Shown: positions 1 through 11,544 of the stretch, one piece after another
How the letters are laid out: every line of letters begins with the position of its first letter
How positions within the stretch are numbered: the first letter of the stretch is position 1
Assembly (NCBI GenBank): GCA_003117195.1
Contig: BDSI01000045.1
Span: forward strand, 152,589-216,588
Direction: 5' to 3'
Source: Eudorina sp. 2006-703-Eu-15
Lineage: Eukaryota; Chlorophyta; Chlorophyceae; Chlamydomonadales; Volvocaceae
DNA: 64,000 nucleotides
The notes under the pieces: model-generated
What the model was told of the DNA's origin: nothing
The model's database searches: none
Seen by the model: the letters and a program-made list of their open reading frames with translations, nothing else
Translations under genes and position numbers: made by a program

Positions 1-346
<346 letters not shown>

Positions 347-559
347 CGCCTGCTTAAATAACACACACCGTCAATTGTAAGTAAATCGCAAGTTTTGGTA
401 AGTATATTGAACTGGGCGGTTATGGGTGGGCTTCTTGTTAAACACACACACATACACACACGCCACTCCCTCACGTATACTGCGTTATGCTGGGTGTGCC
501 CGGGCTCGTTCTGCGGGTTTATTTATTTTTCTCAATTTAATCCCTCACGTCCCCCGCAG

Positions 560-3500
560 GCTGGAGATGGAGCACCTGCAGTCGCAGATGCTGGAGCGGC
601 GGCAGCAGCTGGCGGAGGCGCGGGTAACCTCGCAGGGCGCCCGCCGGCAGCTGGAGGCGGCGGAGGCGGAGGCGGCCCGCGCGCAGGACGCGGCCGAGGC
701 GGCGGCGGCGCGCGGCTCCGCCACCCCGGAGCGGCGCCACGTGCGGCGCCAGGCCGAGGCGGACGCCAAGGCCGCGGCGGCGGCGGCGGCGGAGCGGCGG
801 CGCGACGCCGACGCGGCGGAGGCGGAGGCGGCGGACCTGGCGGCGGCGGTGGCGGACCTGCGGCGGGCGGTGGTGCCGCTGCGGTGGCAGAGCGACCGGA
901 TGGCGCAGCTGGGGGCCACGATGCAGGTGGGGTCCCCGGGGGGACGGTTTTAAAAGATAAAACAGCCCAGACACACCCAGCCCGGGTTTGGGTCGGGCGG
1001 GTCTCTTGTCTAAACACCCAGCCCGGCGACAAATACTGATCCCGGGGGGGAAGGGGGCCCTCCCTCGAGCCCCTTGCGTGTATCCGCCTGTGGGGGAGCT
1101 GCTGGCGAAGATTACCGCTCCCTGGTGTGTTTCGGAGACCGGATTGGGTAGACCGAGGTAGTTAGTACACAGGACGAAATAAGAGGGGGCCAAGGAAAGT
1201 AGTTCGTACACAGGACGAAATAAGAGGGGGCCAAGGAACCATCAGGTAGTCGGCTTTCCGTGTGGCCCGGTTGACCCACAGCCGTCCCACGCCAACCCTA
1301 CACCCTCCTGCCCACTGTGCACCGCCGCCCGGCCCGGCCTCCGCACCGCCCCTCCGGCCCTCCACGGGAACAGGCCTGGCGGGATAAGTACGGCTTCAAG
1401 AGTGGCAGCAAGGTGAAGCTGTCCCGGCCGAACACGGCCATGCTGACGCAGGTGGGGGGCACGTGGGTGGCGCGGGCACGAGCTGGTAGGGGCGGGTGAG
1501 AGGCAGGTGCGGGCGGTTAGGGGCGGGTAGGGGCGGTGCGGGGGCGGGTAGGGGCGGTGCGGGAGCGGGTAAGGGCAGGTGCGGGGGCGGTACGGGCGGG
1601 TAGGGGCGGGTAGGGCGGTGCGGGGGCGGGTAGGGGCGGGTAGGGGCGGTACGGGCGGGTAGGGGCGGTGCAGGCGCCTTGCCGGTGGCGGGGGCCGGGT
1701 GTGGTGGGCACGGCAGTAAGCAACGTTAGGCATGCGGGGAGGTTGGGGCAGGTCGGGGCGCACGGAGGGACCGTTCGCCCCCCAGCGACGGCTTGGGGAC
1801 GAGGTGTAGGGTGGAGCTGGGACTTGCGCACGCGCGGCAGGTGCGGGTACGGCTGGACTTCGCTTCCCTTCTAGGCGCCGGGATGAGCCCCCGGGGCAAC
1901 CCATCCGTCTCCCGCCCGCGGCCCCCGCCATCGATTTAACGAACTAACCGACCGACCGAGACAACCAAATCACGACCGTCCAAACTTCCCAACCGCCAGG
2001 TGCTGAGCTTCCTGGAGGCCCGCGTCACCCCCCCGCCCGCCCCGGAGCGCGGGAAGGCCGCCCCCGCCCCCTCCCCAGGGGTCCCCAGCCGGGAGCATGT
2101 GGCGGCGCTGCAGGCCAAGATCATGCAGGCGGGCCTGGTGCAGGCGGTGGTGAGGCGGATGGAGGAGGGAAGGGATGAAGAGGGGCCCGAGGGGGGTCAC
2201 CGATTGGGTGGTCTGTCGCTAGGGTTCGCCTACGCCTTGTTCTTTGGTTCTGGCTGGTTGACACCAAGGGGAAGGGAACCGGCGGGTGTTGGAGGCGGGG
2301 CACGGGGGGCCTGGGGCTGGGGCGAGGGCGGGGCCGGGGGTGCGCCTGGGCAGGGGCGGTGGGAAGGGGGGAGGGGTCCGCATATCTGGTCGGGGTGTAC
2401 CCGGGCGCCATGCTCGAGAGCCAGCATTCGTCGGTTCGCGCATACACATAGACGAGGGTTATATTCTGTTACCGATGTCCAGAGATTAGAGATTAGAGAT
2501 TAGAGCGAAAAAGCAAGCCCAGGACGAGCCCGGAGGTGGGTTTGGGGTGTACAGCGGTCCGGCAGGCAACGGTGTACTGCGGCCCTGTCCGCCGCCCCAG
2601 GCGGCCAATGCACTCCTCCCCACCCCTATGTCCAATGCATGTGAGTACCGTTACAGTGTGGATGCGCTTCCCGGCCCTGTCAAAGCATGTATCGTCACCG
2701 CAGCCCCATCTACCGCAGCCGCGCATGTGGACCCGACCAGCTAGCTGCCACGGCGCCCTTCCGCCCTCCCAGTCCTCCCCCCTTCGGTCCCTGGCCCCCC
2801 CTCACGGGTCCCTCCCCCTTGGCTCCCGCACGCCCCCCTCCCCCAGGTCCAGCTGTACACGGTGCTGACGGGCGTCCAGGCGCTGGTGGGCGACCTGGCG
2901 GCCCTGCAGGGGGACCTGGCGCTGCACCCCGACATGGCGGGCGCGCTGGCGGAGGCGGGCGGGGAGCTGCAGCAGCAGGCGGAGGGGCTGGCGGCGCTCA
3001 ACCACCGGGCGGCGGCGCGCCTGCAGCAGGTGTGCATGTGTGCATGGCAACAGGACAATAAACGTACCGGAAGCACCCGCAATCGGCAGACTTGGCGCGT
3101 GTTTCCTGCGAGGGTGAACCTTGTCCCGCCGCGCAACCACGGGCGCGACATGCAGGCGGCAAAGAGAAAAGAGAAAAGACACTCTTGCCGGCGCCTTGCA
3201 CCGCTTGGTCTCCGCTAAGTTAACCCATGCAGGGCATCTCCGTTCGCCCCCCCCACCCCCCCGTCCTGTTTGCATATGCCTACCATTACTATCCCCCCCG
3301 GCCCCGCCCCCTCCCCCTCCCCCTTCCCCCCCCCCGCACAGGTGTCCTTGGAGGCGGCCCGGCTGCGTAAGGCCCTCAAACTCATGCTGCCGCAACAGGT
3401 CGGCACCCCGCGGGGCGCAGGCGTGGAACTGGGGCCCGGGAACAGCTTGTCCAGGGCTGTACGACAGGAGGATGTATGGCAGCGGTTGGAGGTACGGAAA

Positions 3501-6334
3501 GGGGGCCTGGGCGGGGGCCGGGCATGGCGTCGGTTGGGGGTTACGGTTGGGGTGTGGAGGCTGGGTTGTGGGGAGTCCGTCGTCCGACGGGTCGAGGGCG
3601 AAGTGGGGAGGAGAGGGTCGGCGGGGTCGATGAAGCACGAGCTTTGCAAAATGGTATTACACGTCACATGTAAAACCCGATCCGAGGAGGCATGGTGCTC
3701 GCGTTTGCTTTTGCCGGGACAGAAGGGGCCGGGGGGGGGAGGGTGAGAGAGGGCGCGGGAGTGTCGGTGGAGGTGGGTCGGCGGGGTTTGGGGAAGACTC
3801 GCAGACGGGTGGGCCCCGCTTGTACGGATATCTCGAGGGACGGCCCCGGAGGGGGCCCCGCGGCCCCCCTCCCTGATGCCGCCGTACACCGGATCCTCCA
3901 CCGGATCTCAGCACCGTCGGTCGGCCGACTGCCGACAGTTCGCATCCGTCCACCAGTTTGGTGTGCATCGCGCGCGCGCCTCAACCCCTCAACAACACCC
4001 CGCGGGCTGGGTATGTCGCGCGTGTTTCACTAATACACGCCCACACCCACACCTACACATCCACATCCACTGATCCACACCCCCGCCAAACCACGCGCAC
4101 ACCGAAACACAGACTCGGCCTTGCTGCGTATAACGATAGAGGTACCTCAGAGCCGGGCAGGGGGGGCCGTCGTGACGCCGTCGGTCATTTCCCCGGCCGG
4201 CCCAGCTCCCCCCCCCCCTTTTGGACTGCACGCACTCCTGCCCCTTGCCGACGACGAAGACTGCAAGACGGACTTTTAGGTTTCCGCTCCAGACCTTCGC
4301 TACACTCTCTATCTTAGCTATCTTCGCTACACTCGCATGTTGCATGTTGCAGGTTCTGGACGGGGAGGCGGCGGACCTGTCGGCGGCGCTCGACGACTCG
4401 GAGGCGCTGGTGGAGTTCCTGCAGGGGCGGATACAGGTGCGTTGCCGCAGTGCCGTACTGTAGTACAGCCGTACCGCATGGGACCGGGTTCCCATGCGGG
4501 AGTCTGAACAGCTCCCTGCCACAGCGGCGGCCGCAGGGGGTGGGATCTTGACGTCGCCGCTTTCCCGCCCTCCGTTTGTTTGTGTTTCTGTCAATTTCCT
4601 GCGTCCCCTCCTCCCCTCCGTCCGCCCCTCCGGTCCCCGTGTCTCCTGCCGCCTATCCCCTGGGTGTGTCTGGGCTGTTTCTTTTTAAATCCCCTGCGGC
4701 CCCCCAAAACCCATGCAGGAGGTGAACTCGGCGTCGTCGTCCCTCGAAGCCAGCTGCGATGCCTTCGTCAAGGCCTTCCCCTCGGAGGCCGCCCCTTCCA
4801 CTCCCGCCGCCGCCCCCGCCGCCAACGGCACGAACGGCGCCAACGGCAACCACGGCGCCGGCATGGACCGGCCGCAGCACAGCCGCGCCCTCCGACCCGC
4901 CTCACGAAACATCCTGGCCAAGGACCCGAGCCATCCCGCAGGCCACCTCGTGGGCCTCCTGTCCCGCGCGCTGGCGTCAGTGACCCGCGGGTCTGCACTC
5001 AACCTTCCGGCGCTCGTACGGCAGGTCCAGGGCCGGTCGCCTGACGGCGCCGCCACCGCCACATGGCCGCCGCCGACGGCGACGCAGGCGGACAATGGCG
5101 GCGCTGCCACCCCCAAATCCAGATCCAGATCCAGGTCTGTGGGGAGTGCCGTACTGGCGGCGGGCCGCGCCAGCCTCGCCGGCCCGTTGACGGAGCGGCG
5201 GAGCTCGCCGCCGGGGCGGGTGGCGGCCGCGGCCGCCCGGCCCGGATCGGCGCGATTAGAGCGGTGAGCGCCGGGTGTGGGTTGGGAGGCGCAGGGGGGT
5301 GGGGGAGGGGCTGGCGGGGGCGGTGGGATCCGGGGCCGGTTGCTTGCTGGGTTAGAATAAAGTCCTTGAATGTTGAGTTACGAAGTCCAGTTAGGAGGTG
5401 GTGAGGCGGACAGCAACTCAACAGATTGAATTTGGACGAAAGGAGGCAGCAGGTACGGGTGCCGTACAAGCTAACGTACGGCCCCGCGTCGCCACGCCCG
5501 TGACCGATACACACCCGCGTGTTGCCCGTCTGGGACGCTCTTGCATGGCCCGCGGTGACCCCCTGTCTGGGTTGCAGGCCGTACGGCAGCTTCCAGGACA
5601 CGTACCTCTTGGATTCAGTGCACGGTATCACACAGGTACGGTGTACGGCGTGCTGGCGAGTGTGCGGAACTGATCGTCATTGCAGGGCGGGTGCGTTCCA
5701 CCCACTTGCCCCCGACTGTGTCCCCGGGTTCGTTTTTCTAGGGTTTATTCCTTTTTCAATTTACTCCGCGGCTGTAAATTGACTCCCCGCCGGAACCTAG
5801 ACCCGTTGACCAGCCATTACTTTGCCTGCCCGCCCGCACCCGAGTCCCAGGGCCTACCGTGTAACTGCCCCAACGTCACTGTCACCAGGTCACTGCCCCA
5901 ACGTGACTGTCCTTTTGGTTGCTCTGTTTGGGCACCCTTCCCTGTGTCAACGCAGTCCGGCCATAGCCCCGCACGTGGCGGCGCCGCCACCAACGGCACC
6001 CGCCTCGCCTTGCTGCTGCGGGAGAAGTCCTCGACGGAGGTGGCGGCAGCGGCGCGCCGCAGCTATAGCCCCTCCCCAACGCCACCCCGCGGCGGCGACG
6101 GCTCCCTGCCGGTCCACAGCTCGTACACGGCGGGGCCGGCGACGGCGTCGCCGCCGGAGCCGACGGCGTCGGTGACGATGCCGCTGGCGGAGGAGTCACG
6201 GCGTGTCGTACATCAGGTCGTGTCGTCGGTCCTCTTCGACCCAGTCCACGCGGACATCCTGGGGCCGGGTGCCGTACGAGCGTCGGCGGCGTCATTAGCG
6301 TGGACGGACGAGGGGCGCGGGGGCGGCAGGGCGG

Positions 6335-6367
<33 letters not shown>

Positions 6368-6722
6368 GGTCCCGGCGGGCGTCGGAACAGCTGTCGGAGG
6401 CGCAGCAGCCGTCCTCGCCGGACGAGGAGCCGGCGGCGGCGCCGCCGCTGGCGCCGGGCGGCGGCGATGTCCTGGCCGCGCTGCTGCTGCAGTCGGAGCT
6501 TCTTTGCGGACTCCTGGAGGGGCTGGCGGCGCTACAGCATTTTTCAAAGTGGGTTTGGTTGGCGGAGACCGCTTAAACGGTTGGGAGCTGGTACTGCGGA
6601 CGTGCAGCGTCCGAATCTCAATTCCGAACCCCCATCTTCGTACTGCCATAGCCGCATCCGCAGCTTCTGCCGCTGCCCCCGTTGTTGCTGCTGCAGTTGC
6701 TGCAGTTGCTGCAGTTGCTGCA

Positions 6723-6754
<32 letters not shown>

Positions 6755-9700
6755 GGCGGCGGCGGCGGCGGCGGCATCAGTGATGTTGAACATCTGTTCC
6801 CCGGTCCGGCGTCTGTCGGTCCCTAACGAGTCGCCCCTCCGTGTACGACATCATCCGCAGGTCCACCTGTCGTACATGCTACACGTTGCCGTGCATGGTA
6901 TCATACATCTCTGTCCAACCGGGCGGCCTGGGGCCCTTCATGGCGCGGCTGCACGGCATGTGGGCGGGGGCCATCCGGTGGCACCCGGAGATGCGCGTGC
7001 CGGGTGAGCTGGGAATCTCCGGGGGGGGGTCGGGGTTGCGGGGCAGGGCGGGTGTTGCGGGGGCAGGGGGAGACCTCCAAAGGGGGCAGGTGAAGGCGGG
7101 GCCCCTCCCAGGGGTGCTGGAGGGGCAGATGCATGGGGGGCCCGGAAGGCCGGAGGGGCGACCCGACTGCACCCTACCCTGCCCCGTTTCTGGGTTTCTT
7201 TTCTCTTTTCAATGCAACCCTAGTACGATTATATCCAATTCCTATTTACCCACCCCACCCCGCCCCGTCCCCGGCCCCCCCGCCCCCTCCGCCCTCGCTT
7301 CCCCAGTGGCCGAGTCCGTCACGCAGATCGCCCAGCTGGCCCTGGTGCCCGGGGGCGACTTCCAGTCGGTGTACCAGGACAGCGGCATACTGGAGGTGCT
7401 GCTCAAGATGCTGGCGGGGAGGCTTAGACCCGGCAAGGTGGGGCGACTGACCGCACCCGCACCCGCACCCGCACCCGCACCCGCACCCGCACCCGCACCC
7501 GCACCCGCACCCGCACCCGCACCCGCACCCGCACCCGCACCCGCACCCGCACCCGCACCCGCACCCGCACCCGCACCCGCACCCGCACCCGCACCCGCAC
7601 CCGCACCCGCACCCGCACCCGCACCCGCACCCGCACCCGCACCCGCACCCGCACCCGCACCCGCACCCGCACCCGCACCTGCCGCCACGTCCCCACCTTG
7701 GCTGTTACCCGCCCAAGACCCCACCCCACCCCACCCCGCCCCACCCGCCGCGCGCTAGAGGCACATACGGCACTGCTGAGCCCACGGACCCCTCCTCCCT
7801 CCGCCCGGGGGCCTCCACGTTCCTACACCTCCCCCCATTTTGTATCCCTGCAATGCCATGTCATCGTCCCCTGCCTCCCCCCTTGTATCCCTGCACTTCC
7901 ATGTCATGGTCACCTGCCCCGTCCCGTCTTGACTGCACCTCGGGCGCAGGCGGCTGCGAGCTCCGCCAAGAAGGCCGCTGCGGCGTCGCCGTACGCGGCG
8001 GCGGCGGCCGGGTCGGGTCTGAAGCCGCGCTACGTGGGGCGGCTGAGCGCCACCGCGCCGCCCACTCTGCGGGTGGGTCCCTCCCAGCAGGCGGAGCAGG
8101 CGGTGGCGGGGCAGGCCCTGCGCGCCATCAGCCACGCGCAGAGCGAGGTGCTGTCCTCCCTGGGGGAGGACGACAAGGTGGGTTGCGGTACTGGCGCGGC
8201 CGGGTGGTTCCACCCGCCAACTCGCGTACATGTTCAGACTCCTTGGGGTCCGTGTTTCAAGCCGGGGGGCGGGTGGGCGGCCGGGCCTGAGCACCCGCCC
8301 AAAGTGCCGCGATGTAAAGGGCACGACAAGCCAGAGAGAGGCTTCGGCATGCCGTCCGCACTTTAACTCGCGCCGGCTCGTCGTCAGGGGGTTTGGTGCT
8401 GCTGCCGGCCGATGCGCGCGCTGTCAGCACGGGCCGCCGGGCGCGCGCGTCGCTGCATGGCAGGATGCATCAGTGCGACGCCATGCCGCCATGCGATTAC
8501 CATGCGCCGCCTGGACGCCTCACCGCGCGCCCCACCCGAGCTGGCCCGTTCCGCGGCCCCGCGGCTGTCCTGTCATGCGCCCTAGAAACCCCCCTCACCC
8601 CCGGGGGGATGCATCCCGCCCCGGCTGCCCGCTTCGATACCTCCTTTCCCGTTGCCGTTGCCGTTGCCGGTGCGCTCTCATCCCCTGAGGCAGCGGTTCC
8701 CCAATCCATACCCTCACCCTCTGGGTTTGTTTTCTCTTCTCAATTTAACTCCTCCCCCTCCCCTCCTCCCTCCCTCCCCCGCGCCCTTCCTTCCCCTCCT
8801 CCCTCCCTCGCCCTCCTCCTCTCCCCCCCCTCCCTCCCTCCCTCCCTCGCTCCCTCCTATCCCCAATCACCTACCCACCCCTACGTCAGCTGCTGACGCG
8901 GCTGTCCAGTCTGGTCCTGGACCACTCCATGAGCTGGCCCGCCCGCCAGGCCGCCGCCGACCTGCTGTCCGACCTGGTGCTGGGGGGCGGCCCGGGCGCG
9001 GAGGCGGCGGTGGCGGCGGGGGCGTACGCGGGGCTGGTGGAGATGGTCAACCGGGACATGTACCCGTTCTTGAACCAGGTGGGCGCGGAGGGCGCAGGAG
9101 GGCGCAGGAGGTCGCGGGGTGGCCGGGTGGATGGGTCCGGAATCTCCGGATGGGTCCGCTGTCTTTGCTGGGGGGGCGCCGGCCCCTTCGCTGGTGTACA
9201 TACACACACGCTGGGTGCCCTGTCAGCTCCGAGTGATTCAGCTGTCATTCAACGCCTTACTTACCTAACCTCGTCCAATGGCCCCTCTCTTCCGGGCCCA
9301 CCCCCCGCCCCTCTGCCACCACCACCCCCGCCACCACCGGTAGGACCCCCGCGCCAGCAAGGAGACGGTGGTTTCGGCGCTCGCCTGCCTGGTGTCGCAC
9401 CCGGAGCTGCTTGAGGGGGTGGTGGCGGCAGCGCAGGCGTAAGCAAGGGAGGGAGGCCCGGGCTGGGGGAGGGGGGTGGAGATACAATGCGGCGGTGGCC
9501 GCGGGAGAGATGGCGGGGGCGGCACTGGCTGGGACTGGCTGCGTGTGTTCGTCGGTGGAGAGGCAGAGCAGGAGGGCGTGTCATGGTAGGGGCGTAGTTC
9601 CGCCCGGGGAAATGCCCATATGTTAGTGAGAACTGAGCCCTGAGTGAGAAAAGACGGATCCACCGCGGCGCCGATATGCGTCTTTACAGAACCGAGCGCA

Positions 9701-11034
9701 CACCTGTGTGTGCACAAGAAGACCGACCCGCGAGAAACGAGGCGTCCAGCACGACCGTCGATGTACCTGATAACATCCGGAACTTAAATTACTGATATCT
9801 GTGTGTGTGGGGGGGGAGAGGAATGGGGTGTCGGCGAGAGGGCGCTGACAAGGAATGGATGGGGAGGGAGCCGATGGGGTGGGACGCCGGCATGGCAGAC
9901 CCGGGTGACCCAGTCCCTGTCTGATGGGCACCCGGGTGGGCACCACTCGCCCCGGCTCCCGGGGCCCCGCCGGGGGTTACGGCATGCGCCGAGAAAGCCA
10001 CTGCACGGGTCCGGGCTCCGGGGATTGTCAACCCTGCGCCTGCGAGGGGTGAGGTGGTGTTTCCCGGGTCCACCCACCCTGGGCTGTGTTTACCCAGCGA
10101 CGCCTCCCTCGTTCACGATCGGTGGCCGGCGTGGTGTCATGCGCCGTGGGGACTCGGTTGTCACACCAGGCACCACCGTTCATGTCCCATGCCTCATGAT
10201 CCCTACGTCTCTCCCCTCCTTTCCCTCCCTCCCTCCCTCCCTCCCGGCTGGCTGGTTGCACGATGTGCAGACCCCACGGCCCGTCATCCGGGCTGATGCT
10301 GCGCTCCCCGGGGCAGGTCATGTCGGCCATCATGCGCTCGCTGTGGGGCGTGTGCTGGCAGGTCTACACCCTGTACATCTCAGCGCGAACAGGTAGGAAT
10401 GCAGCACAGCGTTGGCATGGCACTGCGCCACGAGTTGCACTGAGGAGTGTGCCGCGGGATACGCCGCTCCGGGTGTGTGTGGGCGCGGGTTGTTTTTTTG
10501 CCGACGGTGGTACTGCGTTGTTGTCCATGGGCAGAATGCATTTAGGCTAAGGTTTGAGGGCAGGCATGCGCTTGGTTTGTCTTGCAACCATGGAGTAATG
10601 GGCCGTCGCCGCGTGGTGTTGTTTGGGGAGCCTCGCCCTCAGGGCGTGGGCGGCATGTGGACCCGGAGCTTGTCACGGCACTCACGTCCACGGCGGCTAC
10701 TGCGGCGCGCGAGCTGTCAGTCCTGGCTGACACAGTGTCTGAGGCACGGCGGATTCTAATTGCGGAGCTCGGACTGAAGACCAAGATCAACAGCACGTTC
10801 TTGCAGGTATGGACGGGGTCCGGCCGGGTGGTTCTCGAAACCGACGTCCTTGCGATGTGCCCGAATAGGAAAGTTTACACAGTACTGCGGCTTGTGATTC
10901 TGTTTGCTCCAGACGAACTGATGAATCTGACTGGTGTTGTTAAGGTCAACTGCCACCAATTCGCCAACCCGCAGGCCATCAAGGACCCTGCCCTCAACGA
11001 GGCGCTCATCGAGCTTCGCAAGAATGTTTCTTGA
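560..11034 (+). CDS. Large multi-exon gene, coiled-coil plus armadillo/HEAT-like protein, 5' partial
   Basis: I read 17 exons: 560-926, 1374-1451, 2000-2149, 2847-3029, 3342-3398, 4353-4436, 4719-5263, 5578-5635, 5956-6548, 6861-7003, 7307-7437, 7950-8177, 8890-9078, 9344-9438, 10271-10392, 10643-10806 and 10975-11034 (TGA). Every junction has GT/AG ends and matching phase, including non-zero phases at 5263/5578, 6548/6861, 7003/7307, 9438/10271 and 10392/10643, so this is one gene of about 1081 visible residues. The first exon opens after an AG acceptor, so the true start is probably upstream of the window. The N-terminal third is Ala/Glu/Arg-rich coiled coil. The middle is low complexity with a Ser-Arg run (SRSRSRS). 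The C-terminal part (exons 10-14) is helical and armadillo- or HEAT-like, for example VTQIAQLALVPGGDF and RQAAADLLSDLVLGG. The last exon ends KNVS. Family not recognised; scaffold or cytoskeletal role is only inference. The exon 10 start is the weakest junction. Confidence 0.75.
1165..1238. repeat. 33-bp direct repeat, two copies
   Basis: Copies at 1165-1197 and 1206-1238 are identical and begin GTACACAGGACG. They lie in the intron between 926 and 1374. Confidence 0.9.
1490..1672. repeat. G-rich minisatellite in an intron
   Basis: Irregular tandem units built on GGGCGGGTAGGGGCGGT. The many G runs on the plus strand could form G-quadruplexes. It sits in the 1452-1999 intron of the first gene. 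Confidence 0.85.
4474..4499. repeat. Intronic inverted repeat (10-bp arms)
   Basis: CCGCATGGGA (4474-4483) and TCCCATGCGG (4490-4499) are perfect reverse complements around a 6-base loop. It lies in the 4437-4718 intron, just after a TGCCGTAC/GCCGTACC pair. Confidence 0.8.
6681..6776. repeat. CAG/CTG and CGG-rich intronic repeat
   Basis: Repeated TGCTGCAGT units run into (GCT)n and then (GGC)n inside the 6549-6860 intron. Open reading frames across it are repeat artefacts. Confidence 0.85.
7453..7674. repeat. (GCACCC)n hexamer array, about 37 copies
   Basis: A 222-base, essentially perfect hexanucleotide array in the intron 7438-7949. It gives long Ala-Pro or Arg-Val open frames on both strands, which are not genes. 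Confidence 0.97.
8757..8860. repeat. C-rich CCTCCC tract in an intron
   Basis: Pyrimidine-rich CCTCC/CCCTCC repeats lie just upstream of the AG acceptor at 8889. They could act as an extended polypyrimidine tract. Confidence 0.7.
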
Positions 11035-11544
11035 GAGCAGGGCCGCATTGGGGCATTGCATCCCGGTGGCTCGTGGCTGGCCGCCGAGCTGTTTCGCATA
11101 TAGGTTGTTCCAGGACGTCCTGGTTGGTTGCGGTTCTATTCATTCATGGACGAATACCATGCATGTGATAATACGATGATAGTGCAGGTGTGGAGTGCAG
11201 GTATGTGAGAGTGCAGGTGAAGGTTCTAAACCAAACCAACAAAGACGCAGGACGTTACCGGACGAGCAAATTCAGCGACAAACAGCTTCGACGGACAAAT
11301 TTGTTCCGTTGTGCGGGCTACTTGAATTATAGATACGAATGTTGTATTCACAATTCTTAGCGGCGCATTGACAAGCTGCGGTGAAGGCGCACCTCTCAAG
11401 TTACTTGGGGACATAACGCTTCAAAAGCATGTACACCGCAGATTAACTTTTACGATTAGCTGATTACAACGAGATTTTGTAGCGCTGGGGGCCGGGCGGC
11501 AGGGGCCCTGTCTGTGATTGGACGGCTTTTAGCTGTAGACTGCT
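11035..11544. other. Intergenic spacer
   Basis: About 510 bases between the stop of the first gene and the ATG of the bromodomain gene. It is less GC-rich than the flanking exons and has no open frame worth calling. I find no TGTAA polyadenylation signal here. It probably contains the 3' UTR of one gene and the 5' UTR and promoter of the next, since both are on the plus strand. Confidence 0.6.

Noticed and set aside
5265..5267. TGA as the end of the first gene
   Set aside because: The TGA is part of a GTGAGC donor, and splicing at 5263 to 5578 restores frame with the correct phase.
7242..7758. Ala-Pro and Arg-Val repeat proteins
   Set aside because: Pure translation of the GCACCC intronic array on either strand.
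9439..9441. TAA as the end of the first gene
   Set aside because: It overlaps a GTAAGC donor, and the exon at 10271 continues in matching phase.
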